Positions 15,555 to 24,286 are shown, counted from the first letter of the stretch. The stretch is 64,000 bases of DNA from Cyanobacteria bacterium SBLK (GCA_017746715.1 JAGHZQ010000026.1:62001-126000), one strand, 5' to 3'. The notes: a model not told the origin generated them from the letters alone. Translations and numbers: made by a program.

Positions 15555-16271
15555 ATGTCTAGTCCCGTTTATACAAAAATCGCCGACGAACTTCGCAAAA
15601 ATATCCAAGATCGCGTCTACTCAATTGGAGAGCGCTTACCTCCCGAAATTCAGCTATCTGAACGATTCGGAGTCAATCGCCATACTTTGAGGCGGGCAAT
15701 TTCTCTTTTGAGAAATGAAGGACTAGTGAGAGTGGATCGCGGTCGGGGAACTTTTGTTGCATCCATACCCATTCGCTATCCCATCGGCAAGCGAGTGCGC
15801 TATAATAAAGCCTTAAAAGCACAAGGTCAAATACCCAGTACTAAAACGATACGCTGTTTGGAAATTCCAGCAAACGAAACTATTGCAGAAGAATTACAGC
15901 TTAATTTTGGCGACGGAGTGGCTTTAATCGAACGCTTGGGATTAGCAGACAAGCAACCAATTAGTATTTGTACCAGTTATTTTCCCTTGCAGCGATTTCC
16001 CGATATTTTGCAACAAATGGAAGGGAGAAAATCCATTTCCAAACTGTTGCGGGAGGTCTACAATTGCGATCATTTGCGAAAATCGACTCGAGTTTCTGCT
16101 CGTCCCATTAAGCCCGATGATGCGCGACTCTTACAAGTTCCTCTCAATCAACCGATTTTATTAGTTGAATCCATGAATGTCGATCGCGAAGGAAAAGCGA
16201 TCGAATATGGAGTTACTCGCTTTCGCGGCGATCGCATGGAGTTAGTGGTTGAAAACGATCTGAGTGAATAG
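15555..16271 (+). CDS. phnF: PhnF-type GntR/HutC transcriptional regulator
   Basis: 238 residues. The N-terminal winged helix (residues ~5-72) has YTKIADELRKNIQDRVYSIGERLPPE, ERFGVNRHTLRRAI and VDRGRGTFVA. The C-terminal ~160 residues are a UTRA ligand-binding domain. It is divergent from phnG, as expected for a repressor of the phosphonate operon that responds to a phosphorus signal or pathway product. The ATG at 15555 was chosen because the DNA-binding domain starts there; an in-frame start 51 bases upstream adds no homologous residues. Confidence 0.88.
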   Translation: MSSPVYTKIADELRKNIQDRVYSIGERLPPEIQLSERFGVNRHTLRRAISLLRNEGLVRVDRGRGTFVASIPIRYPIGKRVRYNKALKAQGQIPSTKTIRCLEIPANETIAEELQLNFGDGVALIERLGLADKQPISICTSYFPLQRFPDILQQMEGRKSISKLLREVYNCDHLRKSTRVSARPIKPDDARLLQVPLNQPILLVESMNVDREGKAIEYGVTRFRGDRMELVVENDLSE

Positions 16272-16396
16272 TCAAATCAAGTCAATAGGTTGGTTTTATA
16301 TGCTGAACTAAATTCAGCGTACCCCAACCTTAAAATTCAAAATTATCAATTAAAATCACGATCTCTTGTCCGAACGAGAGGCTCGAATCCTAAACA

Positions 16397-16522
16397 ATGA
16401 ATAGCTTTATCAATGCGGCACGACAAGGAAAGAATCAATGGTGGAGATACATCTTCGGTATTATTTTAATCTTATTTTCTTGGTTATTTGTTAGGTCGAA
16501 AACAGAAGAAACTCGAACCTAA
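16397..16522 (+). pseudogene. N-terminal fragment of a CPBP-type membrane protease
   Basis: 41 codons: MNSFINAARQGKNQWWRYI followed by a hydrophobic segment and an early stop. FxNxARQGKNxWWRY at the start is what I know from cyanobacterial CPBP-family intramembrane proteases, which continue for ~250 residues. Nothing of the catalytic part follows. It ends 18 bases before the ATP-grasp gene on the opposite strand. Confidence 0.55.
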
Positions 16523-16540
16523 TTTTCCGGAAAATGGCAA

Positions 16541-17260
16541 CTAATCAGGTTGGAAAACTCGCAATACTTCTACCGGATCGCAGCCATAAATTCCCGCTCC
16601 CCAAACCGCATTTTGTTCGATTACAGCCCAACCGCGATCGCGAATGACTCCCACATCCAAACAAGCCGATCGTGGCAATTCAACACGAGAATCCTCAAGA
16701 AGTTGTGCCACAAATTCTCTCAATTCGCTTTCCTCGCGATCGCTATGCTGAAAACCCGTCTCTCTTTGCAATTCCCCATTGCGAAGATAAACAGAAAAGG
16801 TTTGCAACTTGCGTTCTAAAATAAAAGTCCGAAATTCTTTTTCCCAATAAACGATTTCCGCAACGAGGACGGGGGTTTCATTGAGAAAATCTTCCGGTAA
16901 CTCCGAACCAAAATAAACTCGAGCGGTAAAACTTTTATCATTAGGAGGCTTAATAAAAGCGGGTTCTTGGAGTTTTCTCGCTTCGGCTAAGGTCGTTAAA
17001 TACACCCAACGCTGGCGATATTCTTCAGGAAGTTGCGGCAACCAAGTGAGAGGTACTTCTGACAAAGTTATCCCAAATTTTGCAGCAATACTTCGTGCCA
17101 TCAATGCTTCGAGATAGAGAACGGGTTCGGGCAGAGAAAGAAGGCGATCGTTTACCCGCCAATTGGTTAATCTTTCTACATTCCAACCCAATTGAATTGC
17201 CGCCCTCCAAAGTGCTTGCGAATCTTCTGTAAAACGCGGGGTTAAAATTAAAGTCGGCAT
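16541..17260 (-). CDS. ATP-grasp domain protein
   Basis: 239 residues. The central part (PAFIKPPNDKSFTARVY) supplies the Lys-containing ATP-grasp strand, and the end (SACLDVGVIRDRGWAVIEQNAVWGAGIYG) supplies the metal-binding Glu/Asn pair, so a carboxylate-amine ligase type reaction is likely. The substrate is unknown. It belongs to the short stand-alone ATP-grasp proteins found in many bacteria. Three heptamer GATAACT repeats lie directly upstream of the start instead of a Shine-Dalgarno. The neighbour cysS is on the same strand about 65 bases upstream of the start. Confidence 0.8.
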   Translation of the reverse strand: MPTLILTPRFTEDSQALWRAAIQLGWNVERLTNWRVNDRLLSLPEPVLYLEALMARSIAAKFGITLSEVPLTWLPQLPEEYRQRWVYLTTLAEARKLQEPAFIKPPNDKSFTARVYFGSELPEDFLNETPVLVAEIVYWEKEFRTFILERKLQTFSVYLRNGELQRETGFQHSDREESELREFVAQLLEDSRVELPRSACLDVGVIRDRGWAVIEQNAVWGAGIYGCDPVEVLRVFQPD

Positions 17261-17264
17261 TCTT

Positions 17265-17286
17265 CAGTTATCAGTTATCAGTTATC
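17265..17286. repeat. Heptanucleotide repeat (AGTTATC x3)
   Basis: Three units of AGTTATC in tandem sit between the ATP-grasp gene and cysS, within five bases of the ATP-grasp start codon. On the coding strand they read GATAACT. Confidence 0.9.
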
Positions 17287-17326
17287 GGCGAGATTTTGAT
17301 TCTCTCAATCCATGATGATTCCTGCT

Positions 17327-18760
17327 TTAACTGCGATGCCATGTTGTTCCGCCGGGTTTATCGACTAAAACGATTCCTTTGGCTTTGAGTTCGTCGCGAA
17401 TGCGATCGCTTTCGACAAAGTTTTTCGCTTTCCTTGCTGCGGTACGCCGTTCGATGAGTGCTTCAATTTCTGTCTCATCTATCTCGTCAGTCATTGCCTC
17501 CTCGGGTTTGACTTCAATACCTAAAACTCCGGTCAATTCGACTAGAGTTTTCCATTGAATTTCTAAGGTTTCTGAAGGCATTTCGATTTTGCCTTCGTGA
17601 GTCATGAGATTGCTTTCTTTTCGCAATTCCTTTGCTAATTCAAAGATAACGGCCAATCCTTCTGGGGTATTAATATCATCATCCATTGCCTCTTGGAAGC
17701 GATCTTTATACTCGTTGGAGTCTGTTTCCATTACCAACAATTGCCAGCCCAATTTTACCCCGTAGCGATCGCCAAAGCGCAATCCTTCTTGTAGGGTTTG
17801 CCAGCCATTTTCCGCCGAGGCGATCGCCTCGGCGGTAAAATCTAAGGGCTTGCGATAGTGAGCCAAAAGCACGAATAAACGCAATACCATTGGATCGTAA
17901 GGATGCTCTAAAAAGTCGCGAATGGTAATAAAATTAGATAGGGATTTTGACATTTTATCGCCGCCAATTTTTACCATGCCATTGTGCAGCCAATATCGCG
18001 CCAAAGGTTGACCCGTTGCGGCTTCCGACTGAGCGATCTCATTTTCGTGATGGGGAAACACCAAATCTCCTCCCCCGCCATGAATGTCGATGGTATCCCC
18101 TAAAATTGCCCGTACCATCGCCGAACATTCGATATGCCAACCGGGACGGCCTTTTCCCCAAGGGGATTCCCATGCGGGTTCTCCCGGTTTTGCCGCCTTC
18201 CAGAGGGCAAAATCAAAGGGATGTTTCTTTTTCGTTTCCTCCTCATCTAAGCGACCGCTTGCCCCAGCCTGCATATCTTCTAACCTGCGTCCGGAGAGCT
18301 TGCCGTAGTCGGGAAGTCGTCCCACTTGATAGTAAACATCTCCATCGACAGGGTAAGCATAGTCCTTATCGATCAAATCTTGAATGAGTTGGTGAATTTG
18401 AGGAATATGTCCCGTTACGCGGGGATATTCGTCTGCATCCAACACGTTTAAAGGGCGAATATCGGCAAAATATTCTTGGATGTAGCGATCGCTAATCTCC
18501 TGCATCGTCGTCTCGCGTTCGTTGGCACGTCGCAGGATTTTGTCGTCGATATCGGTGAAATTCTGCACGTAGCGCACGCGATACCCGCGCCAGCGCAAGT
18601 AACGGCGTACTGTATCCCAAGCAATATACGAGCGCGCGTGACCCAGATGACACAAATCGTACACCGTCACGCCACAGCAATACATTTTGACCTCATTTTC
18701 GACAAGGGGAACAAAGGCTTCTTTGCGACGGGTTTGGGTGTTGTAGAGTGTTAGTGTCAT
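17327..18760 (-). CDS. cysS: Cysteinyl-tRNA synthetase
   Basis: 477 residues, normal length. The class I signatures are present: HLGH near residue 38 (HIGH motif) and KMSKS near residue 269. Zinc ligands are seen as Cys28/Cys29 in CCGVTVYD, ECSAM and the HHENE stretch. The C-terminal region holds RRTAARKAKNFVESDRIRDELKAKGI, which binds the tRNA. It charges tRNA-Cys in the cytoplasm. Nothing unusual. Confidence 0.97.
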   Translation of the reverse strand: MTLTLYNTQTRRKEAFVPLVENEVKMYCCGVTVYDLCHLGHARSYIAWDTVRRYLRWRGYRVRYVQNFTDIDDKILRRANERETTMQEISDRYIQEYFADIRPLNVLDADEYPRVTGHIPQIHQLIQDLIDKDYAYPVDGDVYYQVGRLPDYGKLSGRRLEDMQAGASGRLDEEETKKKHPFDFALWKAAKPGEPAWESPWGKGRPGWHIECSAMVRAILGDTIDIHGGGGDLVFPHHENEIAQSEAATGQPLARYWLHNGMVKIGGDKMSKSLSNFITIRDFLEHPYDPMVLRLFVLLAHYRKPLDFTAEAIASAENGWQTLQEGLRFGDRYGVKLGWQLLVMETDSNEYKDRFQEAMDDDINTPEGLAVIFELAKELRKESNLMTHEGKIEMPSETLEIQWKTLVELTGVLGIEVKPEEAMTDEIDETEIEALIERRTAARKAKNFVESDRIRDELKAKGIVLVDKPGGTTWHRS

Positions 18761-18898
18761 GGGTTAAATGGAGTAGTGCGAGATTTGAGGAAGTCTTCCT
18801 TAAGGAGCGTCCCACTTTTTCAGTCTACGCAATAATGGTATATGCTGACTATTTTTACAATTTTTTAGCGATCGGTTGCGATCGCGCCTAGAGAAACT

Positions 18899-20080
18899 AT
18901 GCAAACAGTCAATCCTCAAGCGAGTAAAGTCCTCGAAATGGAAGCCCCGAAACAGGGCTTGCCCGTTACCATTATTACAGGTTTTCTCGGGAGTGGGAAA
19001 ACAACCCTCCTCAATCATATTTTAAGCAATCAAGAAGGATTAAAAACTGCCGTTCTCGTCAATGAGTTCGGGGAAATTGGCATTGATAACGAATTAATCG
19101 TCGCGGCAGAAAATGACACGATCGAGTTAAATAATGGTTGTATTTGCTGCACGATTAATGAAGATTTAGTGAATGCCGTTTATCGAATTCTCGAACGGGA
19201 TGACAAAATTGATTACCTAGTGGTGGAAACAACGGGTTTAGCGGATCCGCTTCCCGTTGCTTTGACCTTTTTAGGGACGGAGTTGCGAGATATGACTCGT
19301 CTCGACTCGATTGTGACCATGGTAGATTGCGCGAATTACAGTTTGGATTTGTTTAATAGTGAGGCAGCTTACAGCCAAATTGCCTACGGCGATGTTATTT
19401 TGTTGAATAAAGTCGATTTGGTTGAGGAAGGGGATGCCGATCGATTAGAGGTGAAAATTCGCGAGATTAAAACTGATGCGCGGATTCTTCGCACGACTAA
19501 TTCTCGAGTTTCTCTTCCTTTAGTTTTAAGTGTCGGTTTATTCGAGTCGGATAAGTATTTTGAGCAAGCAGAATCCAAACATCACGACCATTCCCACGAC
19601 CATCACGACCATTCCCACGACCATCACGCTCATTCTCACGACCATCACGCTCATTCTCACGACCATCACGACCATTCCCACGACCATCACGACCATTCTC
19701 ACGACCATCACGACCATTCCCACGACCATCACGCTCATTCCCACGACCATCACGACCATTCTCACGACCATCACGACCATTCCCATCACTTAGAAAATGA
19801 TGGGTTTACATCGGTTTCTTTCCAAAGCGATAAACCGATGTCAGTTCGCAAGTTTCAGCAGTTTTTAGATTACAATTTAACGCCAAATATTTTCCGAGCT
19901 AAAGGAATTCTATGGTTTGAAGAAAGTATCGATCGCCATATCTTCCATCTAAGCGGCAAGCGTTTTTCGATCGAGGATGATGAATGGGGCGATCGCATTA
20001 AGAAAACGCAATTAGTGTTCATCGGTCAGGATATAGAACACGATAAAATTCTGCAACAATTACAAGAATGCGTTGCTTAA
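18899..20080 (+). CDS. CobW-type GTPase, putative zinc metallochaperone with His-rich tract
   Basis: 393 residues. The G3E GTPase domain (residues ~22-210) has GFLGSGKTT (Walker A), NEFGEIGID, GCICCT (the CxCC metal site), ETTGLADP and LNKVDL. Residues ~228-298 are a His/Asp/Ser tract of about nine SHDHHxH heptads. The C-terminal CobW_C domain (~302-390) follows. Such proteins deliver zinc or cobalt to client enzymes using GTP. The His tract is expected to store metal. I see no clear Zur box upstream, so regulation by zinc is not shown. The divergent gene is cysS; the methyltransferase downstream is on the same strand. Confidence 0.88.
   Translation: MQTVNPQASKVLEMEAPKQGLPVTIITGFLGSGKTTLLNHILSNQEGLKTAVLVNEFGEIGIDNELIVAAENDTIELNNGCICCTINEDLVNAVYRILERDDKIDYLVVETTGLADPLPVALTFLGTELRDMTRLDSIVTMVDCANYSLDLFNSEAAYSQIAYGDVILLNKVDLVEEGDADRLEVKIREIKTDARILRTTNSRVSLPLVLSVGLFESDKYFEQAESKHHDHSHDHHDHSHDHHAHSHDHHAHSHDHHDHSHDHHDHSHDHHDHSHDHHAHSHDHHDHSHDHHDHSHHLENDGFTSVSFQSDKPMSVRKFQQFLDYNLTPNIFRAKGILWFEESIDRHIFHLSGKRFSIEDDEWGDRIKKTQLVFIGQDIEHDKILQQLQECVA
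19580..19791 (+). repeat. In-frame 21-bp tandem repeat coding for His/Asp heptads
   Basis: About ten copies of a 21-base unit (catcacgaccattcccacga and close variants) code for SHDHH(D/A)H. Copies differ mainly at the third base of Ser codons and by GAC/GCT, so the array is likely to change length by slippage or recombination. Confidence 0.9.
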
Positions 20081-20085
20081 AATTA

Positions 20086-20104
20086 GGGCGGGCAATGCCC
20101 GTCT
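20086..20104 (+). terminator. GC hairpin after the cobW-type gene
   Basis: CGGGC AAT GCCCG at 20089-20101, extendable by wobble pairs, lies six bases after the stop codon. Only a short T stretch follows, so termination may be partial. Confidence 0.4.
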
Positions 20105-20157
20105 TAGTTGAGTAAACTTTGCTATAGAAAATTCACATCCGCAAGGAGTTGCCAATC

Positions 20158-20781
20158 TTGGCTACCATTCTCAGACCCCTTAGTTATCGTTATCAATGGT
20201 TATACGATAGTATTACTCGCCTTTCGGCTTTGGCAGTTGGTGGAGAAGCGCGCTTTCGCCAATTGGCTTTACAAGGCTTGCCGATCGATCGCGAAACGAA
20301 TATTCTCGATTTATGCTGCGGTGCGGGTCAGGTGACGCGATTTTTGACTCGCCTGTCCGAGCGCGTGACGGGGTTGGATGCGTCTCCCAAAGCGATCGCC
20401 CGCGCCAAAAAAAATGTTCCCCAAGCTAACTATATCGAAGCCTTTGCCGAAAAAATGCCGTTTGCAGACAATACGTTCGATATCGTCCACGTTAGTGCTG
20501 CATTACACGAAATGAACCCGGAACAATTTCGGCAAATTCTGCAAGAAGTGCATCGGGTTTTGCGATCGGGGGGGACATTTGCGATCGTGGATTTTCATCA
20601 ACCTACCAATCTTTTTTTCGTACCGGGTTTGGCAATGTTTATGTGGCTGTTTGAAACCGAAACCGCATGGCAATTATTAAAGCGAGATTTAATTGCCGAA
20701 TTGGAGAAAGTTGGGTTTGAGAAGTGCGATCGCTCCCTTCATGCTGGAGGAAGTTTGCAAGTCATTCATGCCCAAAAATAA
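20158..20781 (+). CDS. SAM-dependent methyltransferase, class I
   Basis: 207 residues. Motif I is ILDLCCGAGQVTRFL, the acidic loop is VTGLDASPKAI, and the post-motif block MPFADNTFDIVHVSAALHEM and EVHRVLRSGGTFAIVDFH are typical of UbiE/Methyltransf_11 enzymes. A TTG at 20158 is chosen as the start because AAGGAG ends nine bases before it; a TTG at 20149 would touch that site. The substrate is unknown. It lies 77 bases after the metallochaperone gene. Confidence 0.85.
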   Translation: MATILRPLSYRYQWLYDSITRLSALAVGGEARFRQLALQGLPIDRETNILDLCCGAGQVTRFLTRLSERVTGLDASPKAIARAKKNVPQANYIEAFAEKMPFADNTFDIVHVSAALHEMNPEQFRQILQEVHRVLRSGGTFAIVDFHQPTNLFFVPGLAMFMWLFETETAWQLLKRDLIAELEKVGFEKCDRSLHAGGSLQVIHAQK

Positions 20782-20795
20782 TCAATTCAAAATGA

Positions 20796-21560
20796 TTAGC
20801 TCAAAGATTGTAAAGCAAATTGAATGCGAGCGCGCACGGCAAGTTCTTCTTCAGTAGCTTGCCAAGTTTGCAAATGGTTTTTAATTTGACCCATCAGTGC
20901 GGGTTGTTGAGTTGCCAAGCCTTGTAACCCCACGACAACCGAGTAGCGAACGACCCATTCCCCATCTTGCGAGACAATAATTAAAGTTTCGCAAACTCTT
21001 GTTTGATGGGGTTTCCGTAGATCGGGAGAGAGTTCCGACCATAAAATATTACCCAAGCCTCGAGCTGCGGCGCGGCGAACGCTAAAGGAAAAGTCTTCCC
21101 GAGCTGCTTTAATTAACGTATCTAACCCTCGCGGATCGCCAATTCCAGCCAAGGCACGGATCGCCCAAGCCCTCGCTCCATAGTTATAACCGTCGAGTTG
21201 TTCGAGAAGAGAAGGGACGGCAGGAATTCCAAGATTAATTAAACCTTCAACCGCCGAGACAGCAGCACCGGGATTATTGAAACCAAGAACCTCTATTAAA
21301 GTTGGAATTGCTTCCTCGCATTGCAGATCGGCTAACGCTTCGACTGCATCGAGCAACCCATCCGAAGAGTCAGCCAGATCGACCGCTTTAATATAATCTG
21401 TTATTTGCGTTGCCCCGAGCTTGTCGAGGGGTTGTTGGTTGTTGGTATCTTGGTGCGCGTTCCCTTGCGTCTTTTGCCGCGGGGTCGCACCGCTTGTTGG
21501 TTGTTGGGGTTGCCCCGAGCTTGTCGGGGGGTTGTTGGTGATTAGTTGTTGGCTGTTCAT
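20796..21560 (-). CDS. cpcF: Phycocyanobilin lyase subunit beta, CpcF
   Basis: 254 residues of HEAT/armadillo repeats. With CpcE it attaches phycocyanobilin to Cys84 of the phycocyanin alpha subunit. The native CpcF part seems to begin near residue 53 (ITDYIKAVDLADSSDGLLDAVEAL). Before it, ~50 residues rich in Gln, Asn and Pro are coded by repeat DNA, including two copies of a GTTGCCCCGAGCTTGTCG element 100 bases apart, read in two different frames. The only ATG in frame is at the far end of that repeat (21560), so the present protein probably carries the added leader or starts at a non-ATG codon. It lies 22 bases after the cpcE stop. Confidence 0.9.
   Translation of the reverse strand: MNSQQLITNNPPTSSGQPQQPTSGATPRQKTQGNAHQDTNNQQPLDKLGATQITDYIKAVDLADSSDGLLDAVEALADLQCEEAIPTLIEVLGFNNPGAAVSAVEGLINLGIPAVPSLLEQLDGYNYGARAWAIRALAGIGDPRGLDTLIKAAREDFSFSVRRAAARGLGNILWSELSPDLRKPHQTRVCETLIIVSQDGEWVVRYSVVVGLQGLATQQPALMGQIKNHLQTWQATEEELAVRARIQFALQSLS
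21410..21555. repeat. Repeat insertion within the 5' end of cpcF
   Basis: GTTGCCCCGAGCTTGTCG occurs at 21410-21427 and again at 21510-21527, each followed by GGGG and TTGTTGG units. Similar CCCGAGCTT and TTGTTGG elements occur near 43770 and 45570. This is intergenic-type repeat DNA that is now translated. Confidence 0.85.
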
Positions 21561-21582
21561 TAAAATTGGTGACTGGTGACTG

Positions 21583-22422
21583 TTATAAAAGGGAGTCCAT
21601 TAGCTTCAAAACGCGAATACTATCTTCAGAGAGTTGCGGAGATGGGGAAGAAAATGCTTGCAGGTGATGTTCTAAAACGCCTTTGAGCGCAATTAATTTG
21701 AGACTATTTTCGGCTAGAGTTTCCGCGATCGCCTCGGCTGCGGGGAGATAGCCCACCGCTCCCAAATCCATCAAGGCAGAACGACGCAATTGCAAGCGAT
21801 CGCCCTGTAATGCCTCGATCAAGTGCTGTCCGTATCGATCTTTTCCGGTCAGTTGATACAATGCTCTAGCGGCTCCATATTGCACTTTCTCCACGGGATG
21901 CTCTAAAAACGGTAGGATCGCCGCGATCGCTTCTGTCGCTTGCAACACTCCCAAGGCTTCGATAATGGCTTCATAAGGCTGGACGAGATGGGGTTTTCCC
22001 GGTACGGTTTTGGCGGCTTCGACTCCCCCTTCGAGAAACTTTAATAAGTGGGGAATGCAGCTGCGATCGCCGATTGCTCCCAAGGCTTGAGCGGCAGATT
22101 CTCTCACGTAAACATCGTCACAATCAAAACAGTGCAAGAGGGCGGGAATGGCTTCTTTTGCCTCCAATTTGCCTAGTGCTTTAGCGGCATTGCGACGTAG
22201 GGCGTAACCGCCATCGGGGGTGCGGCGATCTTCATCTTCAAGTGCTTCGATCAGTACGGCGAGTGCTTTGGGTTCCTTCACTCGAAAGCGTCCCAACCAC
22301 CAAGCAGCATAATAACGCAATCCCGTATCTTCTTTTTGCTCGAGATTGGCGATCGCCGTTTCGATCGTGAGAGTTTTACCATTGGGAGATGCTAAATTTT
22401 CTGCGCCGAAATATTCTGACAT
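21583..22422 (-). CDS. cpcE: Phycocyanobilin lyase subunit alpha, CpcE
   Basis: 279 residues of HEAT-like repeats (LRYYAAWWLGRFRVKEPKAL, DGGYALRRNAAKALGKLEAKEAIPAL, YVRESAAQALGAIGD, VQYGAARALYQLTGK). This is the partner of CpcF in the alpha-phycocyanin lyase. The ATG at 22422 (MSEYFGAENL) is preferred over an upstream in-frame codon because the extra residues have no homologue-like character. It is the fifth gene of the minus-strand operon. Repeat DNA (TTTTGAA units) lies about 40 bases upstream. Confidence 0.93.
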   Translation of the reverse strand: MSEYFGAENLASPNGKTLTIETAIANLEQKEDTGLRYYAAWWLGRFRVKEPKALAVLIEALEDEDRRTPDGGYALRRNAAKALGKLEAKEAIPALLHCFDCDDVYVRESAAQALGAIGDRSCIPHLLKFLEGGVEAAKTVPGKPHLVQPYEAIIEALGVLQATEAIAAILPFLEHPVEKVQYGAARALYQLTGKDRYGQHLIEALQGDRLQLRRSALMDLGAVGYLPAAEAIAETLAENSLKLIALKGVLEHHLQAFSSPSPQLSEDSIRVLKLMDSLL

Positions 22423-22460
22423 GTTCGATCTTACAAGTCTCTTGCTCCAGCAAGAGATTA

Positions 22461-23234
22461 TCATTTTGAATTTTGAATTTTGAATTTTGAATTGATTTGC
22501 GGCGAATCAAATAGCATTGTTGTCATGTACCGATCCGCCCAAGATTCTCCAAAGGAACGTTCCAACACCCGCCGCGTTTTGTCATTTTGGCGTTGCTGGC
22601 GGCAATAGTAATTTTGTCCTTCAAGATTTTCCGCGATCGCTTCCGAGTTTGCAAGGGGCAGACTTTCTTTGGCAATCTGACAGTGTAAGGATAAAAAGAG
22701 ATTCACGCGTTCTAAAAATACTGCTTCTTCCTCCTCGTTAACAGGACGCACGAATAAGCAAAACTCAGAAAAAATATGCGCCCATTCCGGCAAAACTCGC
22801 GGTTGCGAAAAGTTAGCGCGGGGTAAATTTTTCAACCCCTGACGATATCTTTGTGAGAGGGAACGATCTCGCGTCATGGGAGAAAGATCCGCGATCGCCG
22901 CACTGACTCCCTTTTCACTCGCAACAATATCTGTCCCAAAGACAGGCAGATGATAATTTACTCTCGGAAACATCACGCAATGCAAAATATCAACCCGATC
23001 TCCGACTCGTGCCAGCTCTAAATGTAATTTGCGAAATTGAAGCGTTTGATAGCAATGATTTTCAATAATGAGTTTTTCTCCTTCCAAACCGCCTTCAACA
23101 TAACCTAAATCTTTGGGAATGGGATAAGGAGATAAAGAAAAGTGCTCTCGCCACTGAGATTCAATACAATCTGCGAGTTTGCGAACTAAAATATGCTGGC
23201 GTTCTCTCAAAGAATAATGAAGTAGATTAACCAT
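22461..23234 (-). CDS. pcyA: Phycocyanobilin:ferredoxin oxidoreductase PcyA
   Basis: 257 residues. It reduces biliverdin IXalpha to phycocyanobilin with electrons from ferredoxin, the last step of chromophore synthesis. The catalytic Glu lies in HLELARVG, the catalytic His in LHCVMFPR and the catalytic Asp in FGTDIVA; DLSPM, FSEFCLFVRP and NDKTRRVLERSFG are further family blocks. The usual GCD is GTD here. The normal C-terminus ends near MLFDSPQ; the following ~11 residues come from repeat DNA. It sits between the rod-linker gene and cpcE in the cpc operon, not the usual arrangement as I know it. Confidence 0.95.
   Translation of the reverse strand: MVNLLHYSLRERQHILVRKLADCIESQWREHFSLSPYPIPKDLGYVEGGLEGEKLIIENHCYQTLQFRKLHLELARVGDRVDILHCVMFPRVNYHLPVFGTDIVASEKGVSAAIADLSPMTRDRSLSQRYRQGLKNLPRANFSQPRVLPEWAHIFSEFCLFVRPVNEEEEAVFLERVNLFLSLHCQIAKESLPLANSEAIAENLEGQNYYCRQQRQNDKTRRVLERSFGESWADRYMTTMLFDSPQINSKFKIQNSK
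22465..22494. repeat. Heptanucleotide repeat (TTTTGAA x4)
   Basis: Four TTTTGAA-type units cover the end of pcyA, so the last residues of PcyA (NSKFKIQNSK) are coded by the repeat. The same unit occurs near 24287-24310. Confidence 0.9.
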
Positions 23235-23255
23235 TTTCTAGGGATGTTTTCAGCA

Positions 23256-23303
23256 ATTCAAAATGCAAGATTCAAATTAGACTTTGTTGTTTGCATTTTG
23301 AAT
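23256..23303 (-). terminator. 13-bp hairpin between cpcC and pcyA
   Basis: ATTCAAAATGCAA at 23256-23268 is perfectly complementary to TTGCATTTTGAAT at 23291-23303. It starts four bases after the linker stop codon, so it may attenuate pcyA-cpcE-cpcF or protect the upstream mRNA. Confidence 0.6.
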
Positions 23304-23306
23304 GGG

Positions 23307-24182
23307 TCAGACAAGGGTAACACTGGCAATTGTACCGCCAAGGCGATCGATCTGTTGCAATTTACTTGACAACTCTTCACAAGGAACAAGCACGATCTGG
23401 GCCGTCCGATTGTTGCGAGAATGCCGAGATTGCTTTAATCCCAATACTTCAAGACGATAAAACTGCCGTTCCGAACCGATGGGTCTTGCCTCAGTTCGGG
23501 GTGCAGCGCGATCGCGCTGCACGGAGTCGATGGGAGAGCGATAAGCCCATCCTTCCAAACTGCCCGAAGGAACGACGACCCTCGAGGCCCTGTTAGCAAC
23601 CAGTTCCTTAGTTAAGCGTGCTTCGTTGCTTTCAAACTGGGCGCGATCGCTATTGGCATAACCGCGATAGAGACGAAACATGCGGGTAAATCCGACGGTT
23701 CTCTGGCCGCGGTGACTGGCAAAACCGCGATAGTAGGGGACGATCGCCTCGCCAAAATTCTCCGCGTACTCCACTGAGTCGAGATAAGAATCGATATCGG
23801 CTTCAAATCCTTCTTTTTGATAGCGATCGAGGTGTTCTACCGTTTCGGCTTTGTCGTAGGGAGCGCGCCCCAATAAATGCTTGAAATTTAATTCCACCAC
23901 GCGGGTTTGGGAATTGCCGTACAAGAATTTAGCTTTGTAGAGTTCCGATTTTGCGATCGCTCGCACGAATTCTCGCACGCTTAAAGTGCCATTATACAAG
24001 CGGGATTCTATGCCCCTTAAACGCTCGGATGCCATGACATAATCATTGCCGAGAATTTGACGATAAGCAGTTTGAATGACTGCTTTTACTTCTTCTCGGG
24101 GACTATTGGGACGCAATTTAATGGGATCGGTCTCGTTAAAAGCACTCGTCCCGAGACGAGAAGCTGCAATGGTAATGGCCAC
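23307..24182 (-). CDS. cpcC: Phycobilisome rod linker polypeptide, CpcC-type
   Basis: 291 residues. Residues ~18-150 form the PBS_linker domain ([62 protein letters not shown]). Residues ~235-290 form a CpcD-like domain ([17 protein letters not shown] through [10 protein letters not shown]). This linker joins phycocyanin hexamers in the rods. It is the only linker gene in the operon; a separate cpcD and a second cpcC are not seen. Confidence 0.94.
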   Translation of the reverse strand: MAITIAASRLGTSAFNETDPIKLRPNSPREEVKAVIQTAYRQILGNDYVMASERLRGIESRLYNGTLSVREFVRAIAKSELYKAKFLYGNSQTRVVELNFKHLLGRAPYDKAETVEHLDRYQKEGFEADIDSYLDSVEYAENFGEAIVPYYRGFASHRGQRTVGFTRMFRLYRGYANSDRAQFESNEARLTKELVANRASRVVVPSGSLEGWAYRSPIDSVQRDRAAPRTEARPIGSERQFYRLEVLGLKQSRHSRNNRTAQIVLVPCEELSSKLQQIDRLGGTIASVTLV

Positions 24183-24286
24183 GATTTTCTCCTCTTCGAT
24201 CGCGCTCTTCTCAAAACTTCCCTACAAACCCATTTCAATTCTCGATTGTTCCAGTTGGAGGCAACACTCAAAATTCACGTCAACTA

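Noticed and set aside
18761..18898. Zur box in front of the metallochaperone gene
   Set aside because: No palindrome of the TGATAATNATTATCA type can be seen.
19580..19791. Possible CRISPR or structural DNA repeat on the plus strand
   Set aside because: It is in frame with the CobW-type protein and encodes a His-rich tract; there are no spacers.
19538..19793. Open frames opposite to and beside the His tract
   Set aside because: Low-complexity shadows (TIPTTI and VVMVVG patterns) of the real coding frame.
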